Shown piece after piece: positions 24,479 to 33,188 of a DNA stretch of 41,760 nucleotides. Under the pieces are notes generated by a model. It worked only from the letters and a program-made list of their open reading frames with translations. It had not been told where the DNA came from and ran no database searches. Made by a program: the position numbers and the translations under genes. Numbering within the stretch: the first letter of the stretch is position 1; every line of letters starts with the position of its first letter. Source of the stretch: Planctomycetota bacterium (GTDB lineage: Bacteria; Planctomycetota; Planctomycetia; Pirellulales; Pirellulaceae); assembly GCA_017303505.1 (NCBI GenBank), contig JAFLCP010000060.1, forward strand, positions 1 through 41,760, given 5' to 3'.

Positions 24479-25144
24479 CTAGTGTTTATGCTCGGCGACT
24501 TCGAAACCGCTCTGCTTAAGCCAAGCCATCAACTTGTCCGCCGCAGCGTGATCCGCAACATGCACATCCCGCCAAACAGGGCTGCGATACCGAATGTCGC
24601 TGTGATTTCCGTGGTTCTCTTTGACAACCTCTACGCCCAAAGCGGTAAGGGCGTCAACGAGTTGCTTCTCCTGTGCACTGCCATTACCGTGAATTGACTT
24701 CCATTTGACGAGGCGAAACTCGACCATTTCTTTGCCCGATGAATAAGCTGGGGCGACGTGGCCATGCGACACATCAAAGCCGCTACCCTTGAGCCATCCG
24801 AGCCACTGTTCAGCCAGCTTATGCGTTTCAACTTGCATTGATTTCCAGTTTGGACAGCGATAGGACACATCGATATGTCCTGAGTGCTTGCCTTGCTTTA
24901 CCTCGCATCCAAGCTTCTTCACCATATCCAAGTGCTGTTGTGCCTTGTTTGCATCGTCGAAGTGTAGTGTCTTCCAATCGGTAAGGCAGAATGCCAAGGT
25001 CTCGCTACCATGATCATGATCTCCATGATCGTGGTCATGGTCATGCCCAGCTTGAGTGGTCGGTTGTTGACCCAAAGAAGTTGCTGGATTCAATAAGCCA
25101 ACTAACAGTAAGCTAGCTGCGGAAAGAAAAAATAGACGTTTCAT
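24479..25144 (-). CDS. Exported His-rich protein with an internal tandem repeat
   Basis: A 221-residue protein with signal peptide (F-F-L-S-A-A-S-L-L-L-V-G-L-L) and a strong His/Asp cluster, GHDHDHDHGDHDHG (about 33-46). The remainder is two homologous repeats, about 50-129 and 141-221. Each has F-x-L-x-x-W-K-x-(L/I)-H, a central G-x-E-V-x-x-x-x-(H)-(G/S)-x-H, then Y-R-x-P-x-W-(K/R) and L-x-x-W-L-K-x-S-G-F-(D/E)-V with His at the end. W and G positions are conserved, so each repeat is probably a small alpha/beta domain. ggag sits 9 bases before the ATG. No known family is recognised. It follows the RND gene in the same unit; a periplasmic metal-binding role is inferred. Confidence 0.7.
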   Translation of the reverse strand: MKRLFFLSAASLLLVGLLNPATSLGQQPTTQAGHDHDHDHGDHDHGSETLAFCLTDWKTLHFDDANKAQQHLDMVKKLGCEVKQGKHSGHIDVSYRCPNWKSMQVETHKLAEQWLGWLKGSGFDVSHGHVAPAYSSGKEMVEFRLVKWKSIHGNGSAQEKQLVDALTALGVEVVKENHGNHSDIRYRSPVWRDVHVADHAAADKLMAWLKQSGFEVAEHKH

Positions 25145-25221
25145 ATCAATTCACTCCATTGTAGGGAAATCGTATTTCATTGAGTCCAGAACGCCAGGAC
25201 TTAGATCCGAAACAAAAAACA

Positions 25222-28200
25222 CTAAGCCGCGCGAGCAACAGGCTCATCGTTGAGTTCGATTTGCGTATGAGCAGCTTTCACGGCTCGCTCGGCCGATCGA
25301 AGGCCAAAGAGCCAAAACAAGGCTGGATGGACAAAGAAGTCGAGCAACGTCGAACTTACGACACCACCTAGAATGACTGTCGCAACCGGATAAAGAATCT
25401 CCTTACCTGGCTCGCCAGCAGCAAGTACCAGCGGTATCAATGCGATTCCTGCGGTCAAAGCCGTCATAAGCACTGGAGCCATTCGTTCCAGGCCCGCACG
25501 CACAATCATTTCTTTTGTAAAGCTCTCGCCTTCAAACTCAACCAAGTGGATATAGTGCTGTAGCAGCAAGACACCGTTGCGAGAAGCGATACCAGCGAGC
25601 GAAATAAATCCGACCATCGAGGCGATCGTTACCGTCTGGCCGGTCAGCACCAACGCAGCAACAGACCCGATAAAGGCCATCGGTAGTGCGGCCATTACTT
25701 GCAGTGCGAGATTGACGGTTCGGAACAGCGTATACAGAACCAAGAATACGCCAACCAAGGAGATCACGAACAGGATTCCGATCACGCGACTGGCAGACTG
25801 TTGGCTTTGGAATTGGCCTTCGTACGTGGGATAGTAGCCGGCAGGTAGCGTTTCGATGACTGGTGCGATTATCTTCTTGATATCTTGTACCACATCGACG
25901 ACGCCACGATCGGCAACGTTGCATTGGATCACAACGCGACGACGGACGTTTTCACGATTAACCGTATTCGGACCACCGGATTCGTAGATACGCGCAACAG
26001 TACCCAGCGGGACGGTGCCTCCTTCGGGAAGCTGGATCGGCAAACGACGCAGCGCGTTGATGTCCTCGCGGTAGTTCTCTTGCATGCGAACCGTAAGATC
26101 AAAAGTACGCATGCCATCCATTACTTCGGATGCAACCTTGCCATTCATTGCGGTTTGAACATATTCGTTCACGTCGTTCACTTGCAGACCAAGTTGTTTG
26201 AGTTGCCCGCGATCTATTTCAACACGTAACTGAGGAATGATGACTTGAGGTTCCACCATCAAGTCTGTCACACCCGGAACCAACGCCATTTCTGCCTTAA
26301 TCTGCTCAGCCTTCTGACGAAGCAAATCCAAATCATCCCCATAGAGCTTCACACCAACTTGGGCCTTCACGCCCGAGAGCATATGCGAAATGAGATGTCC
26401 CAGCGGCTGTTCCGTGGCGGTGACAATGCCTGGTATTTCATCCATAGAGCCGCGAATGGTCTGCAGTTGCTGTTCTCGCGAACGGGATGACTTGGGATCG
26501 AGTTCAATTAAAAACTCACTCATGTTGACCCCTTCGGCATGTTCGTCCAGCTCCGCACGTCCGGTACGCCGTACGAATCTTTGCACATCAGGGATCTCCA
26601 TCAATACAGACTCCACCGTACGACTAATGCCATTGGATGCCGCGAGCGACGTACCTGGGGGCAGTACTACATTGAGCTGTACTGTGCCTTCGTTAAATGG
26701 AGGTAAGAAGTCACGTTCGAGTCGCGACAAAAAGAGGCCAGCCACAACAACCAAAGCGACGGTGACTCCCAGATTCATCCAAGGAAACGCCAAGCTGAAG
26801 CGAATTACTCGTTCACCGATCCATTTCACTCCTCGCAGAACAAAACCGTCGTGCTCGTGACCTTTGCCCTTAATGCTTCCCAGTAACCAGTACGAAAGAA
26901 CAGGTGTTACGGTAAGGGATACCAATAGAGAGGCGAGAATAGACACAATGTAGGCGATCCCCAGAGGTGCGAAGAGTTTGCCTTCCATACCGCCAAGCGC
27001 AAAGAGTGGAAGAAAAACAAGGATGACGATCATGGTGCTAAAGACTATTGATCGACGCACCTCCGAACTGGCCCGATAGACAACGAGCAGCGGATGCAGT
27101 GGATTTTCAGCAAGTCGATTCTCTTTCAGCCGTCTGAAGATGTTCTCAACGTCAACGATCGCGTCATCAACCAATTCTCCCATCGCGACGGCAATTCCTC
27201 CGAGCGTCATCGTGTTGATGGAGAGACCGAAAACGGCAAAGATCAACGCGGTCATAACCAATGACAGCGGAATGGCTGTTAGCGTTATGAAAGTTGTGCG
27301 GAGGTTCATCAAGAACAGAAACAAGACGATGACGACGAGGATCACCCCGTCTCGAAGCGCCTCTTCGACGTTCTTTATCGCACGATCGATGAACGACTTC
27401 TGCGAGTAAGTCGTTTCGATGCGCACGCCAGGCGACAGTGAAGGTTTCAGCTCCTCCAAAGCTGCGACGATGTTATCAGTGACCGCTCTGGTATCCGCTC
27501 CCGGTTGTTTATTGACCGTGAGAACGACCGCAGGCCCACCCGAGAAAACGGCTTCACTTTCGCTCTTACGAACAAAAGCCGAACTGTCACCGCGTTTGAC
27601 TTGAGCGCCTTCGTGTATCTCCGCCACCTGTGACAACAATACAGGACGTCCCTCGCGAATTATTATCGGAATCTCCTGCAGATCGTTGACAGACTGAATG
27701 CGTCCCAGGCTCCTTACGAGGAACTCGCTAGAACCCTGTTGATCGAGATAACCACCGGTGCCATTCTCATTGCTTTTGCTTACCGCTGCCTCAACCTGCT
27801 CAAGTGTGACGCCAAAACGTGTCATTGCGTCTGGATTGACACGTGCCTGAAACTGTTTTCGCTCGCCTCCCATGGTAAAGACTTGCGAAACACCAGGGAT
27901 CGTCAGCAACCGCTGGCGGACAATCCAATCGGCTTCCGTTCTTAGTTCCATCGGCGAAACATCGGGATTGTCCGTCCACATCCCAAGCATGAGGATCTGT
28001 CCCATAATCGACGAAATCGGGGCGAGTTGGGGCTGGATTCCAGCGGGCAAGCGATCCTGAACAAGCTGCATTCGCTCTGCCACGATTTGACGGTCAGTGT
28101 AGACATCCGTCCCATAGGCGAACTCGACGTAGATAACCGAGATGCCTACGCCGGAGGAACTCCTGACGGCTTCGACTCCATTGGCACCGTTGATCGTTGT

Positions 28201-28410
28201 TTCGATGGGAAAAGTAATGAGCGTTTCGACCTCTTCAGGTGCCATCCCGGGCGCCTCGGTCATAATCACGACCCGCGGACGATTCAAATCGGGAAAGACA
28301 TCGATTGGCATTCGCAATATTTGCCATGTTCCTACGCCGACTAACCCTAGCGCAACGACGACGACCAGCAATCGCTGATGAAGCGCGAACTTTATGAGTG
28401 CGTTTAACAT
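25222..28410 (-). CDS. Heavy-metal efflux RND pump (CusA/CzcA family)
   Basis: A 1062-residue HME-RND inner-membrane pump. Start M-L-N-A-L-I-K-F with D-V-F-P-D-L-N-R-P following TM1. TM4 reads A-M-G-E-L-V-D415-D416-A-I-V-D-V-E422-N, CusA-like, lacking the first CzcA aspartate. R-T-G-R-A-E-L-D-E-H-A-E-G-V and I-S-H-M-L-S-G-V-K sit in the periplasmic porter domain, the latter at the region of CusA Met672. Size is normal for the family. ATG 28410 is used (ggag upstream); the open frame continues beyond without coding character. It follows the adaptor stop by 16 bases and is clearly its partner. It shares many motifs with the pump at 20399, so the two form a paralogous pair separated by their convergent ends. 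Confidence 0.93.
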   Translation of the reverse strand: MLNALIKFALHQRLLVVVVALGLVGVGTWQILRMPIDVFPDLNRPRVVIMTEAPGMAPEEVETLITFPIETTINGANGVEAVRSSSGVGISVIYVEFAYGTDVYTDRQIVAERMQLVQDRLPAGIQPQLAPISSIMGQILMLGMWTDNPDVSPMELRTEADWIVRQRLLTIPGVSQVFTMGGERKQFQARVNPDAMTRFGVTLEQVEAAVSKSNENGTGGYLDQQGSSEFLVRSLGRIQSVNDLQEIPIIIREGRPVLLSQVAEIHEGAQVKRGDSSAFVRKSESEAVFSGGPAVVLTVNKQPGADTRAVTDNIVAALEELKPSLSPGVRIETTYSQKSFIDRAIKNVEEALRDGVILVVIVLFLFLMNLRTTFITLTAIPLSLVMTALIFAVFGLSINTMTLGGIAVAMGELVDDAIVDVENIFRRLKENRLAENPLHPLLVVYRASSEVRRSIVFSTMIVILVFLPLFALGGMEGKLFAPLGIAYIVSILASLLVSLTVTPVLSYWLLGSIKGKGHEHDGFVLRGVKWIGERVIRFSLAFPWMNLGVTVALVVVAGLFLSRLERDFLPPFNEGTVQLNVVLPPGTSLAASNGISRTVESVLMEIPDVQRFVRRTGRAELDEHAEGVNMSEFLIELDPKSSRSREQQLQTIRGSMDEIPGIVTATEQPLGHLISHMLSGVKAQVGVKLYGDDLDLLRQKAEQIKAEMALVPGVTDLMVEPQVIIPQLRVEIDRGQLKQLGLQVNDVNEYVQTAMNGKVASEVMDGMRTFDLTVRMQENYREDINALRRLPIQLPEGGTVPLGTVARIYESGGPNTVNRENVRRRVVIQCNVADRGVVDVVQDIKKIIAPVIETLPAGYYPTYEGQFQSQQSASRVIGILFVISLVGVFLVLYTLFRTVNLALQVMAALPMAFIGSVAALVLTGQTVTIASMVGFISLAGIASRNGVLLLQHYIHLVEFEGESFTKEMIVRAGLERMAPVLMTALTAGIALIPLVLAAGEPGKEILYPVATVILGGVVSSTLLDFFVHPALFWLFGLRSAERAVKAAHTQIELNDEPVARAA

Positions 28411-28426
28411 TGAGGGTGCTCCGTGC

Positions 28427-29944
28427 TTAGTGGTTATGCCCAGCGTGCGGGTCAGCACCTGCACCAGATTTGTTCTTAATGGCCATCTGCATCTGATGTG
28501 CAGATCGCAAGGCGACCACATCTCCTGGATAAATGGCCCCATCGCTTTCTATCACGACATAGCGCTGGTCGCGATGCTTCACGTGCACAGCCACTCGGTC
28601 AAAGTGATCGCCATTCTGTTGGAACACAAACCAATCAGCTCCATCCTTTACGGCAGCGTCGACCGGTAGAACAATCTGCTGCTCCCATGCTTCCACAGGC
28701 ACACGCAATTCGAGACGCTGGCCTACGCGGTACTTCCAGGTCACAAATCGCTGCCCATCTGGCGTTTTGTCATCTCGTAGTTTGGTATTTGGTAGATTGA
28801 CAAAGAACGACAATGTTCGTGACTGCGGATCGACCGCATTAGCAACGAACGCTAGTTTCAAGTCTAGGACGCTCTCTTGGCCCGATACGCCTGGGATTAA
28901 CGCCTCAATAGGCCAACCCTTCGCGGCAACTTCGGCGATAGCAGGCGCATCTTGCTCAAACGCTTTTCCTTCGATGTAGAGCGATGAGTAGTCCGAGAGC
29001 GAACACAGCATCTCGCCGGCTTGAACACCTTGGCCCTTGGATGCACTTAACCGTTCAACGATAAGTGGCGTTGGCTCGATTTCGGGTCCCAAAGGATTCT
29101 TTGGCTGATAGGAAGCAGACATGAACCGACGATTGCTCAGCCGCAAGTTGTTTTCGTCATGCGTGTGGCTATCAAGCTCAGGAGCAACAATCGTCAGATC
29201 GCGAAGCAGCCTTTGTTCTCTTACGATTGTGTCGATTTGTTGGTCATTGAGTCCATGTAGCTTTAGCGCGGCGCGTTGTGCTGCAATAGAGCTTTGCAGT
29301 TTTTGAAAGGCGTATTGACGCTCAAGCAACAGCTTACTGGCGACAGCTCCCGATCGCGTTACCTCCTCAAGCCGCTCAATCTCGCGCTGCTCAACAGCGA
29401 GATCAGCCAGATTCTTCAGAAGTTGTGTTTGCGTGTCGACAAGGTCTTCATAAGTCAAGCGAACTTCGAACAACATGTCGCCTGGGACTACCGCCTCGCC
29501 GCTCACTGCATGGACATGTTGCACAATCCCAATCATCGGCGAAGATACTTGGATGTCAGTGCGTCCGGGTTTGGCAACGACAATCGCAGGTACAGTGACC
29601 GTTCGGTAGAAGTTTGAAAGCGCAATCGGTCGCAAGTATTCTGCGGTCAGACCGAGGTTTTTGAGTGACTGTGGGGTTAACTCAAGCGAACTGCTCTCTG
29701 CATGTCCTGCGTGGTTGTGACCATCTTCTTCATGATCATGGTTGTGCCCCTCTTCAGAATGTGAATCGCCGGCATTCGACTCGCGCATCACCTCTTTACG
29801 CGATGCGACCGTACCATCAATCCATTTGTCAAGGATTGGCCACCATCTTGGATAGGTGAATATGGCGGTAACGACGAACAGCAATCCCAAGATCCATCTT
29901 GTCCATGGGTCGCTGAAGATCGCTTTAAACGAAAGCTTCTTCAT
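28427..29944 (-). CDS. RND periplasmic adaptor (CusB/CzcB-like) with His-rich N-terminus
   Basis: A 505-residue membrane-fusion protein linking the RND pump to the outer-membrane channel. A membrane anchor (I-L-G-L-L-F-V-V-T-A-I-F, about 18-30) is followed by a His-rich stretch (H-S-E-E-G-H-N-H-D-H-E-E-D-G-H-N-H-A-G-H, about 62-81). The core begins L-T-P-Q-S-L-K-N-L-G-L, continues with the lipoyl half-motif around V-S-S-P-M-I-G-I-V-Q-H-V-H-A-V-S-G-E, and a helical hairpin (Q-T-Q-L-L-K-N-L-A to about 235). After P-E-L-D-S-H-T-H-D-E-N-N comes an inserted loop before the second lipoyl half. It ends D-P-H-A-G-H-N-H. Both His-rich ends suggest it binds metal itself, as CusB does with Met. It lies between the 30185 gene and the pump. 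Confidence 0.88.
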   Translation of the reverse strand: MKKLSFKAIFSDPWTRWILGLLFVVTAIFTYPRWWPILDKWIDGTVASRKEVMRESNAGDSHSEEGHNHDHEEDGHNHAGHAESSSLELTPQSLKNLGLTAEYLRPIALSNFYRTVTVPAIVVAKPGRTDIQVSSPMIGIVQHVHAVSGEAVVPGDMLFEVRLTYEDLVDTQTQLLKNLADLAVEQREIERLEEVTRSGAVASKLLLERQYAFQKLQSSIAAQRAALKLHGLNDQQIDTIVREQRLLRDLTIVAPELDSHTHDENNLRLSNRRFMSASYQPKNPLGPEIEPTPLIVERLSASKGQGVQAGEMLCSLSDYSSLYIEGKAFEQDAPAIAEVAAKGWPIEALIPGVSGQESVLDLKLAFVANAVDPQSRTLSFFVNLPNTKLRDDKTPDGQRFVTWKYRVGQRLELRVPVEAWEQQIVLPVDAAVKDGADWFVFQQNGDHFDRVAVHVKHRDQRYVVIESDGAIYPGDVVALRSAHQMQMAIKNKSGAGADPHAGHNH

Positions 29945-30152
29945 AATTGACTCTACAATTGAAAATCCGTTGATTCAGTGATAGCGCAGCAATAGGGATA
30001 GCAAACCCAGTCAGATTAAGCATGCATCTGCAAAGGTTCTTCATCCGTCGATAGACGTGCGAGCGACTAAACGCAGCTACGCGCAGCATTCAACTCGCTT
30101 AGTGCATAACGGAGTAAGAAACTCTGTCATTGGCGAAAGAGGCGACCAAAGC

Positions 30153-30167
30153 AAGCAGGTTGCTTGG
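30153..30167 (-). other. Small hairpin downstream of the 30185 gene
   Basis: caagca (30153-30158) and tgcttg (30162-30167) form a 6-bp stem with a 3-base loop, 17 bases downstream of the minus-strand stop at 30185. Read on the minus strand it is followed by ctttgg, a weak T stretch. It may be a partial terminator or processing hairpin. The remaining bases of 29945-30184 show nothing else that can be supported. Confidence 0.3.
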
Positions 30168-30184
30168 ACGCACAGATGCCGAGA

Positions 30185-30730
30185 TCATATAAGCCAGACT
30201 TGTAGAACCGAGCGTTCAACATGAATGCTCGGGGGGCCATCGAGCCAGGCTCCCAAGAACACGCCATGAGAGGAGGGCCAACGCCAAAAATTAGCAGAAG
30301 TACTGATCCAGCTCGAAACTATTAAAATTTGCAAGCCCGTGGGACCACTAGAGTTGCCAGAGAGTCCAAAAACACACGGGCCATCATTGCAATGTTTTGG
30401 GTGGCCGTGCCCCTCAAACGGCGACGCAACGCCTATGACCGCAAACTCGAGTGCGGCGTCCAACTTCTCCACTTGGTGGGAGTGCTCATCGTCGTCATCA
30501 CCAACATGATCCGCCTCAGAATGGTCTTCATGATCGCAGCATTGGCCGCTTAGTGCCACAACCTGCTCGCGCATGCAACTGCCATGCGACAAACAGCAAC
30601 CCAAAACCGCGTGGGCGGTAAAGGCGACTAATGTCAACATTCGAACGGCAAGAGACATGCAAGACCAACTTTGTCGCATTAACCGAGTGATGATCATGGG
30701 CGATTGACCAAAGTATTGTACGGTATTCAT
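30185..30730 (-). CDS. Secreted or anchored Cys/His-rich protein of the efflux operon
   Basis: A protein of up to 181 residues. A hydrophobic segment M-L-T-L-V-A-F-T-A-H-A-V-L-G leads into C-C-L-S-H-G-S-C and, after a gap, Q-C-C-D-H-E-D-H-S-E-A-D-H (about 63-75), then an Asp/His stretch, H-G-H-P-K-H-C-N-D-G-P-C and a hydrophobic, Trp-containing C-terminus ending V-L-Q-V-W-L-I. No known family is recognised. The start is uncertain (ATG 30730, or an internal ATG at 30679 or 30658 nearer the signal-like segment); no ribosome-binding site decides it. It sits between tolC and the adaptor gene, same strand. Similar unknown proteins occur at 14274, 32396 and 41294. A periplasmic metal-binding role is inferred. 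Confidence 0.65.
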   Translation of the reverse strand: MNTVQYFGQSPMIITRLMRQSWSCMSLAVRMLTLVAFTAHAVLGCCLSHGSCMREQVVALSGQCCDHEDHSEADHVGDDDDEHSHQVEKLDAALEFAVIGVASPFEGHGHPKHCNDGPCVFGLSGNSSGPTGLQILIVSSWISTSANFWRWPSSHGVFLGAWLDGPPSIHVERSVLQVWLI

Positions 30731-30775
30731 GAATATGGAGCTAGTTCAGTCTTTTAATCGATAGGTTTGCTGGCA

Positions 30776-32275
30776 TTACTCTTGCCCCAGGGTCAGATCT
30801 CTCAGCGAGGCATCTCCGCTATTGTTGATGACTGCGGAAAGTGCTCCAGTCAGCAGATATCCGTCGATTTGAGCTTGAGCGGTTGCTAGTTGCGCGCGAG
30901 CCGCGATGTAAGCTAGGTTAGTGTCGAAGTAAGTCCGCCGTGTAACCAGAAGCTGAATGAAGTCTTGCTCACCTGCCTTGTAGGCTTTCTCAGCCAAGTC
31001 CAATGTCTCTTGGGCGGCCGGCAATAGCTCGTTCAAATACATTTTTACTGCTTCTGCGGCTCGAGTGTATTCACCTGAGGCGACGGCAAGTCTTGCGCGA
31101 ATCGCATTGTCGATGCGTTGGGCTTCTTGGATGGCGCGACAGTATTCAGCGCGGGCGGCGGCAATATTCCCTTGGTTCTTATTGAATACAGGAATCGGGG
31201 CTCCGACTTGCACATTCATCATGCCTGAGTTTGTGCCGTTATCGACGCCTGCTCCAAATTGCACACCCAGGTTAGGCAGTGGTTGTGATTCATGCCGACG
31301 AATTGCTGCGGTGGCTTGCCGAATGCGAGCTTGGGCCGCAGCATATTCAGGGCTGCTTGAGACTAAACCGTCTTCGATCGCTTTCCAGTCCTGGTCCACT
31401 GGTGTTTCTGGGAGCTCACCAGTGACTCCTTGCAACTGCATGTTAGGAGCCCCTGCAAGCGCTACGATCTCGCGAAGCCGAGCATCAAGCGAAGCTCGTA
31501 GTTGTCGGCGGTCAAGCTCTAGCTGTTTTAACTGCACCTGAGTCTGCAATAGGTCAATCTTCGATCCTTCGCCTGCCTGCATTCGTTTCTGCGCCGCGTC
31601 GACCCCTTGTTTCAAGAGAGTCGAGAACTGCTCGATTGCCGACAACTGTTGTTGAATGCGAACACTGTCGTAATATACGGTCTTAATGTCGGTTGTCACC
31701 CGAAGCTTTTGTGCTTCAAGCTCCTGCAACTGAGCTCGCAATGCTTCGTTCAAGACAGCGCGATTTAGTGCAAGCTTGTTACCTGTGATGATTTGCTGTT
31801 GAACGAACAGCAAATGCTGGTCGGTCCCGGCATCGGCAAGTTGTTGACCTTGGTAACCGACCATTGGATTGGCATAGAGCCCTACCTGCGTGCGATAGCC
31901 CGCGGCAATCTGTGTAGTCGCAGCGAGTTCCTTGATGGCTGGATTATTCGCAAACGCGAGCGACAGTAGTTCCTCGAGCGATGCTCCGCTGGCTGGTGCT
32001 TCTGCGGTTATTACCGGATCACCATCCACAACTTCGACCGATGCCGGTTTAACTTCGGTGGAGTCTACGAAGCTGGCATCACTGAATCCGGCCTGTCTCA
32101 CCCGTTGATTTTCGAAGTTTGCATCAGGGGCAGAAGAAGCTACTTCACGATGGAATGGCGCACCCGTGATGTGCTCTGCATTGCTTGTAGAGCGAATTTG
32201 TCGCTCGACGCTACTGCAACCGAGAGCCATGCATACAAACAAGCATGCAATCCATTGAGCAAGAGTACCTAACAT
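30776..32275 (-). CDS. TolC/CzcC-family outer-membrane efflux lipoprotein
   Basis: A 499-residue outer-membrane channel component. The signal peptide ends in a lipobox (V-C-M-A-L-G-C, Cys near 20), so the protein is lipid-anchored like CusC. A Ser/Val-rich linker is followed by two repeats of the outer-membrane efflux protein domain: first from S-L-E-E-L-L-S-L-A-F-A-N-N-P, with Y-A-N-P-M-V-G-Y; second from S-P-E-Y-A-A-A-Q-A-R-I, with Q-P-L-P-N-L-G-V-Q-F-G. It ends N-S-G-D-A-S-L-R-D-L-T-L. ATG 32275 has gggag 8 bases upstream; an in-frame TTG at 32299 is less likely. It is the only intact channel gene in the window and heads the unit with the 28427 adaptor and 25222 pump. Confidence 0.92.
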   Translation of the reverse strand: MLGTLAQWIACLFVCMALGCSSVERQIRSTSNAEHITGAPFHREVASSAPDANFENQRVRQAGFSDASFVDSTEVKPASVEVVDGDPVITAEAPASGASLEELLSLAFANNPAIKELAATTQIAAGYRTQVGLYANPMVGYQGQQLADAGTDQHLLFVQQQIITGNKLALNRAVLNEALRAQLQELEAQKLRVTTDIKTVYYDSVRIQQQLSAIEQFSTLLKQGVDAAQKRMQAGEGSKIDLLQTQVQLKQLELDRRQLRASLDARLREIVALAGAPNMQLQGVTGELPETPVDQDWKAIEDGLVSSSPEYAAAQARIRQATAAIRRHESQPLPNLGVQFGAGVDNGTNSGMMNVQVGAPIPVFNKNQGNIAAARAEYCRAIQEAQRIDNAIRARLAVASGEYTRAAEAVKMYLNELLPAAQETLDLAEKAYKAGEQDFIQLLVTRRTYFDTNLAYIAARAQLATAQAQIDGYLLTGALSAVINNSGDASLRDLTLGQE

Positions 32276-32395
32276 TGTGACCACTCCCAATTGCCGCAAT
32301 TCAGGCTAAGAACGGTTCGCAAAATGCGAATCTAATGCGCCTGAACAGCGCCCAAACCAAACGAAATGCTCTAACGACTTAGCATCGGGTTCAGA

Positions 32396-32830
32396 TCAAA
32401 TGCGCAGCACGATTGGCAGCGAAGATGAAGCAAGTTTCGATCGCAGATTGAGATGATCGATATGACGCACTTGCGGTTGTAGCGGCTGAGCCGGAACCGG
32501 AAGTAGATAGGCTATCGTAGACTGAACAAGTTGAGGCACATTGGACGATAACAAAATCCCGTCGTCGATGCTGCCAACACAGTTTGGGCAATCCCGATGT
32601 GAACCTTCATCCTCGCCAGAGTGCGATTTGCCGCAACAATCAGTGCACTCTGCGTTCAGTGAATCATGAACGTGCGGATGTTCGTCCGATGTGTGCTCGT
32701 TCGCCAGTTCCACTATATTGTGAAGCAGGCAATGCCTACAAACCAAAGCTTGCGAAGGGAGCATCGCCATGATGATCGCAGCCACAACCGCGGCGTAACG
32801 AGCCATTCGCGGTGGTTGCTTGCAAAACAT
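32396..32830 (-). CDS. Secreted Cys/His-rich protein upstream of the TolC gene
   Basis: A 144-residue exported protein. After a short basic start comes a hydrophobic signal (Y-A-A-V-V-A-A-I-I-M-A-M-L-P-S-Q-A), then V-C-R-H-C-L-L-H-N, H-T-S-D-E-H-P-H-V-H, A-E-C-T-D-C-C-G-K-S-H and H-R-D-C-P-N-C. The C-terminal third is hydrophobic and Pro-rich, ending L-P-I-V-L-R-I. Paired Cys and His groups suggest binding of zinc or copper. Start is ATG 32830 or ATG 32806. It is unrecognised as a family but has the plan of the unknown genes at 14274, 30185 and 41294. It is the first gene of the tolC-adaptor-pump unit, so its promoter should lie in 32831-33188. Confidence 0.65.
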   Translation of the reverse strand: MFCKQPPRMARYAAVVAAIIMAMLPSQALVCRHCLLHNIVELANEHTSDEHPHVHDSLNAECTDCCGKSHSGEDEGSHRDCPNCVGSIDDGILLSSNVPQLVQSTIAYLLPVPAQPLQPQVRHIDHLNLRSKLASSSLPIVLRI

Positions 32831-33188
32831 GGGAAAGGTCCGAAAATCTTATTCACAACTAAATGCCAGAACTTCTTCCATTACGCTATCGGGCGTTGAA
32901 TACGTGCTAGTTTACCGAAAGTACTGATTGCAACGGTTTTTCGGAACAATCTTTGAACCGGCCTTTGCGATCAAAGAAGGGCCTCGTCAGCTACCACTGT
33001 CCGGGCTTTCCACCGTTTCGTCTCTTCCTTCGTTTCGACCTCATAAGGCTGCAGAAATTCGAATTCAACCAGTAGTCACGCGAGGTTTATTAAAATCGGT
33101 GGGGAAACCTTGACTAGTTATCTGAGCAGACATCGTTGACGGCCAATCTTATTGGCCGGCCGCTGCTGGCGAGCAAACATCAACTACG
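32831..33188. promoter_or_regulatory. Intergenic region upstream of the tolC unit
   Basis: These 358 bases lie between the start of the minus-strand 32396 gene and the end of the minus-strand ATPase gene, and no gene can be supported in them. They should hold the promoter of the whole tripartite efflux unit. A 7-bp hairpin with 3-base loop (ggccaat 33141-33147, attggcc 33151-33157) lies 32 bases after the ATPase stop. It may mark that transcript's end although no T tract follows. No clear promoter elements or operators were identified. Confidence 0.4.
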
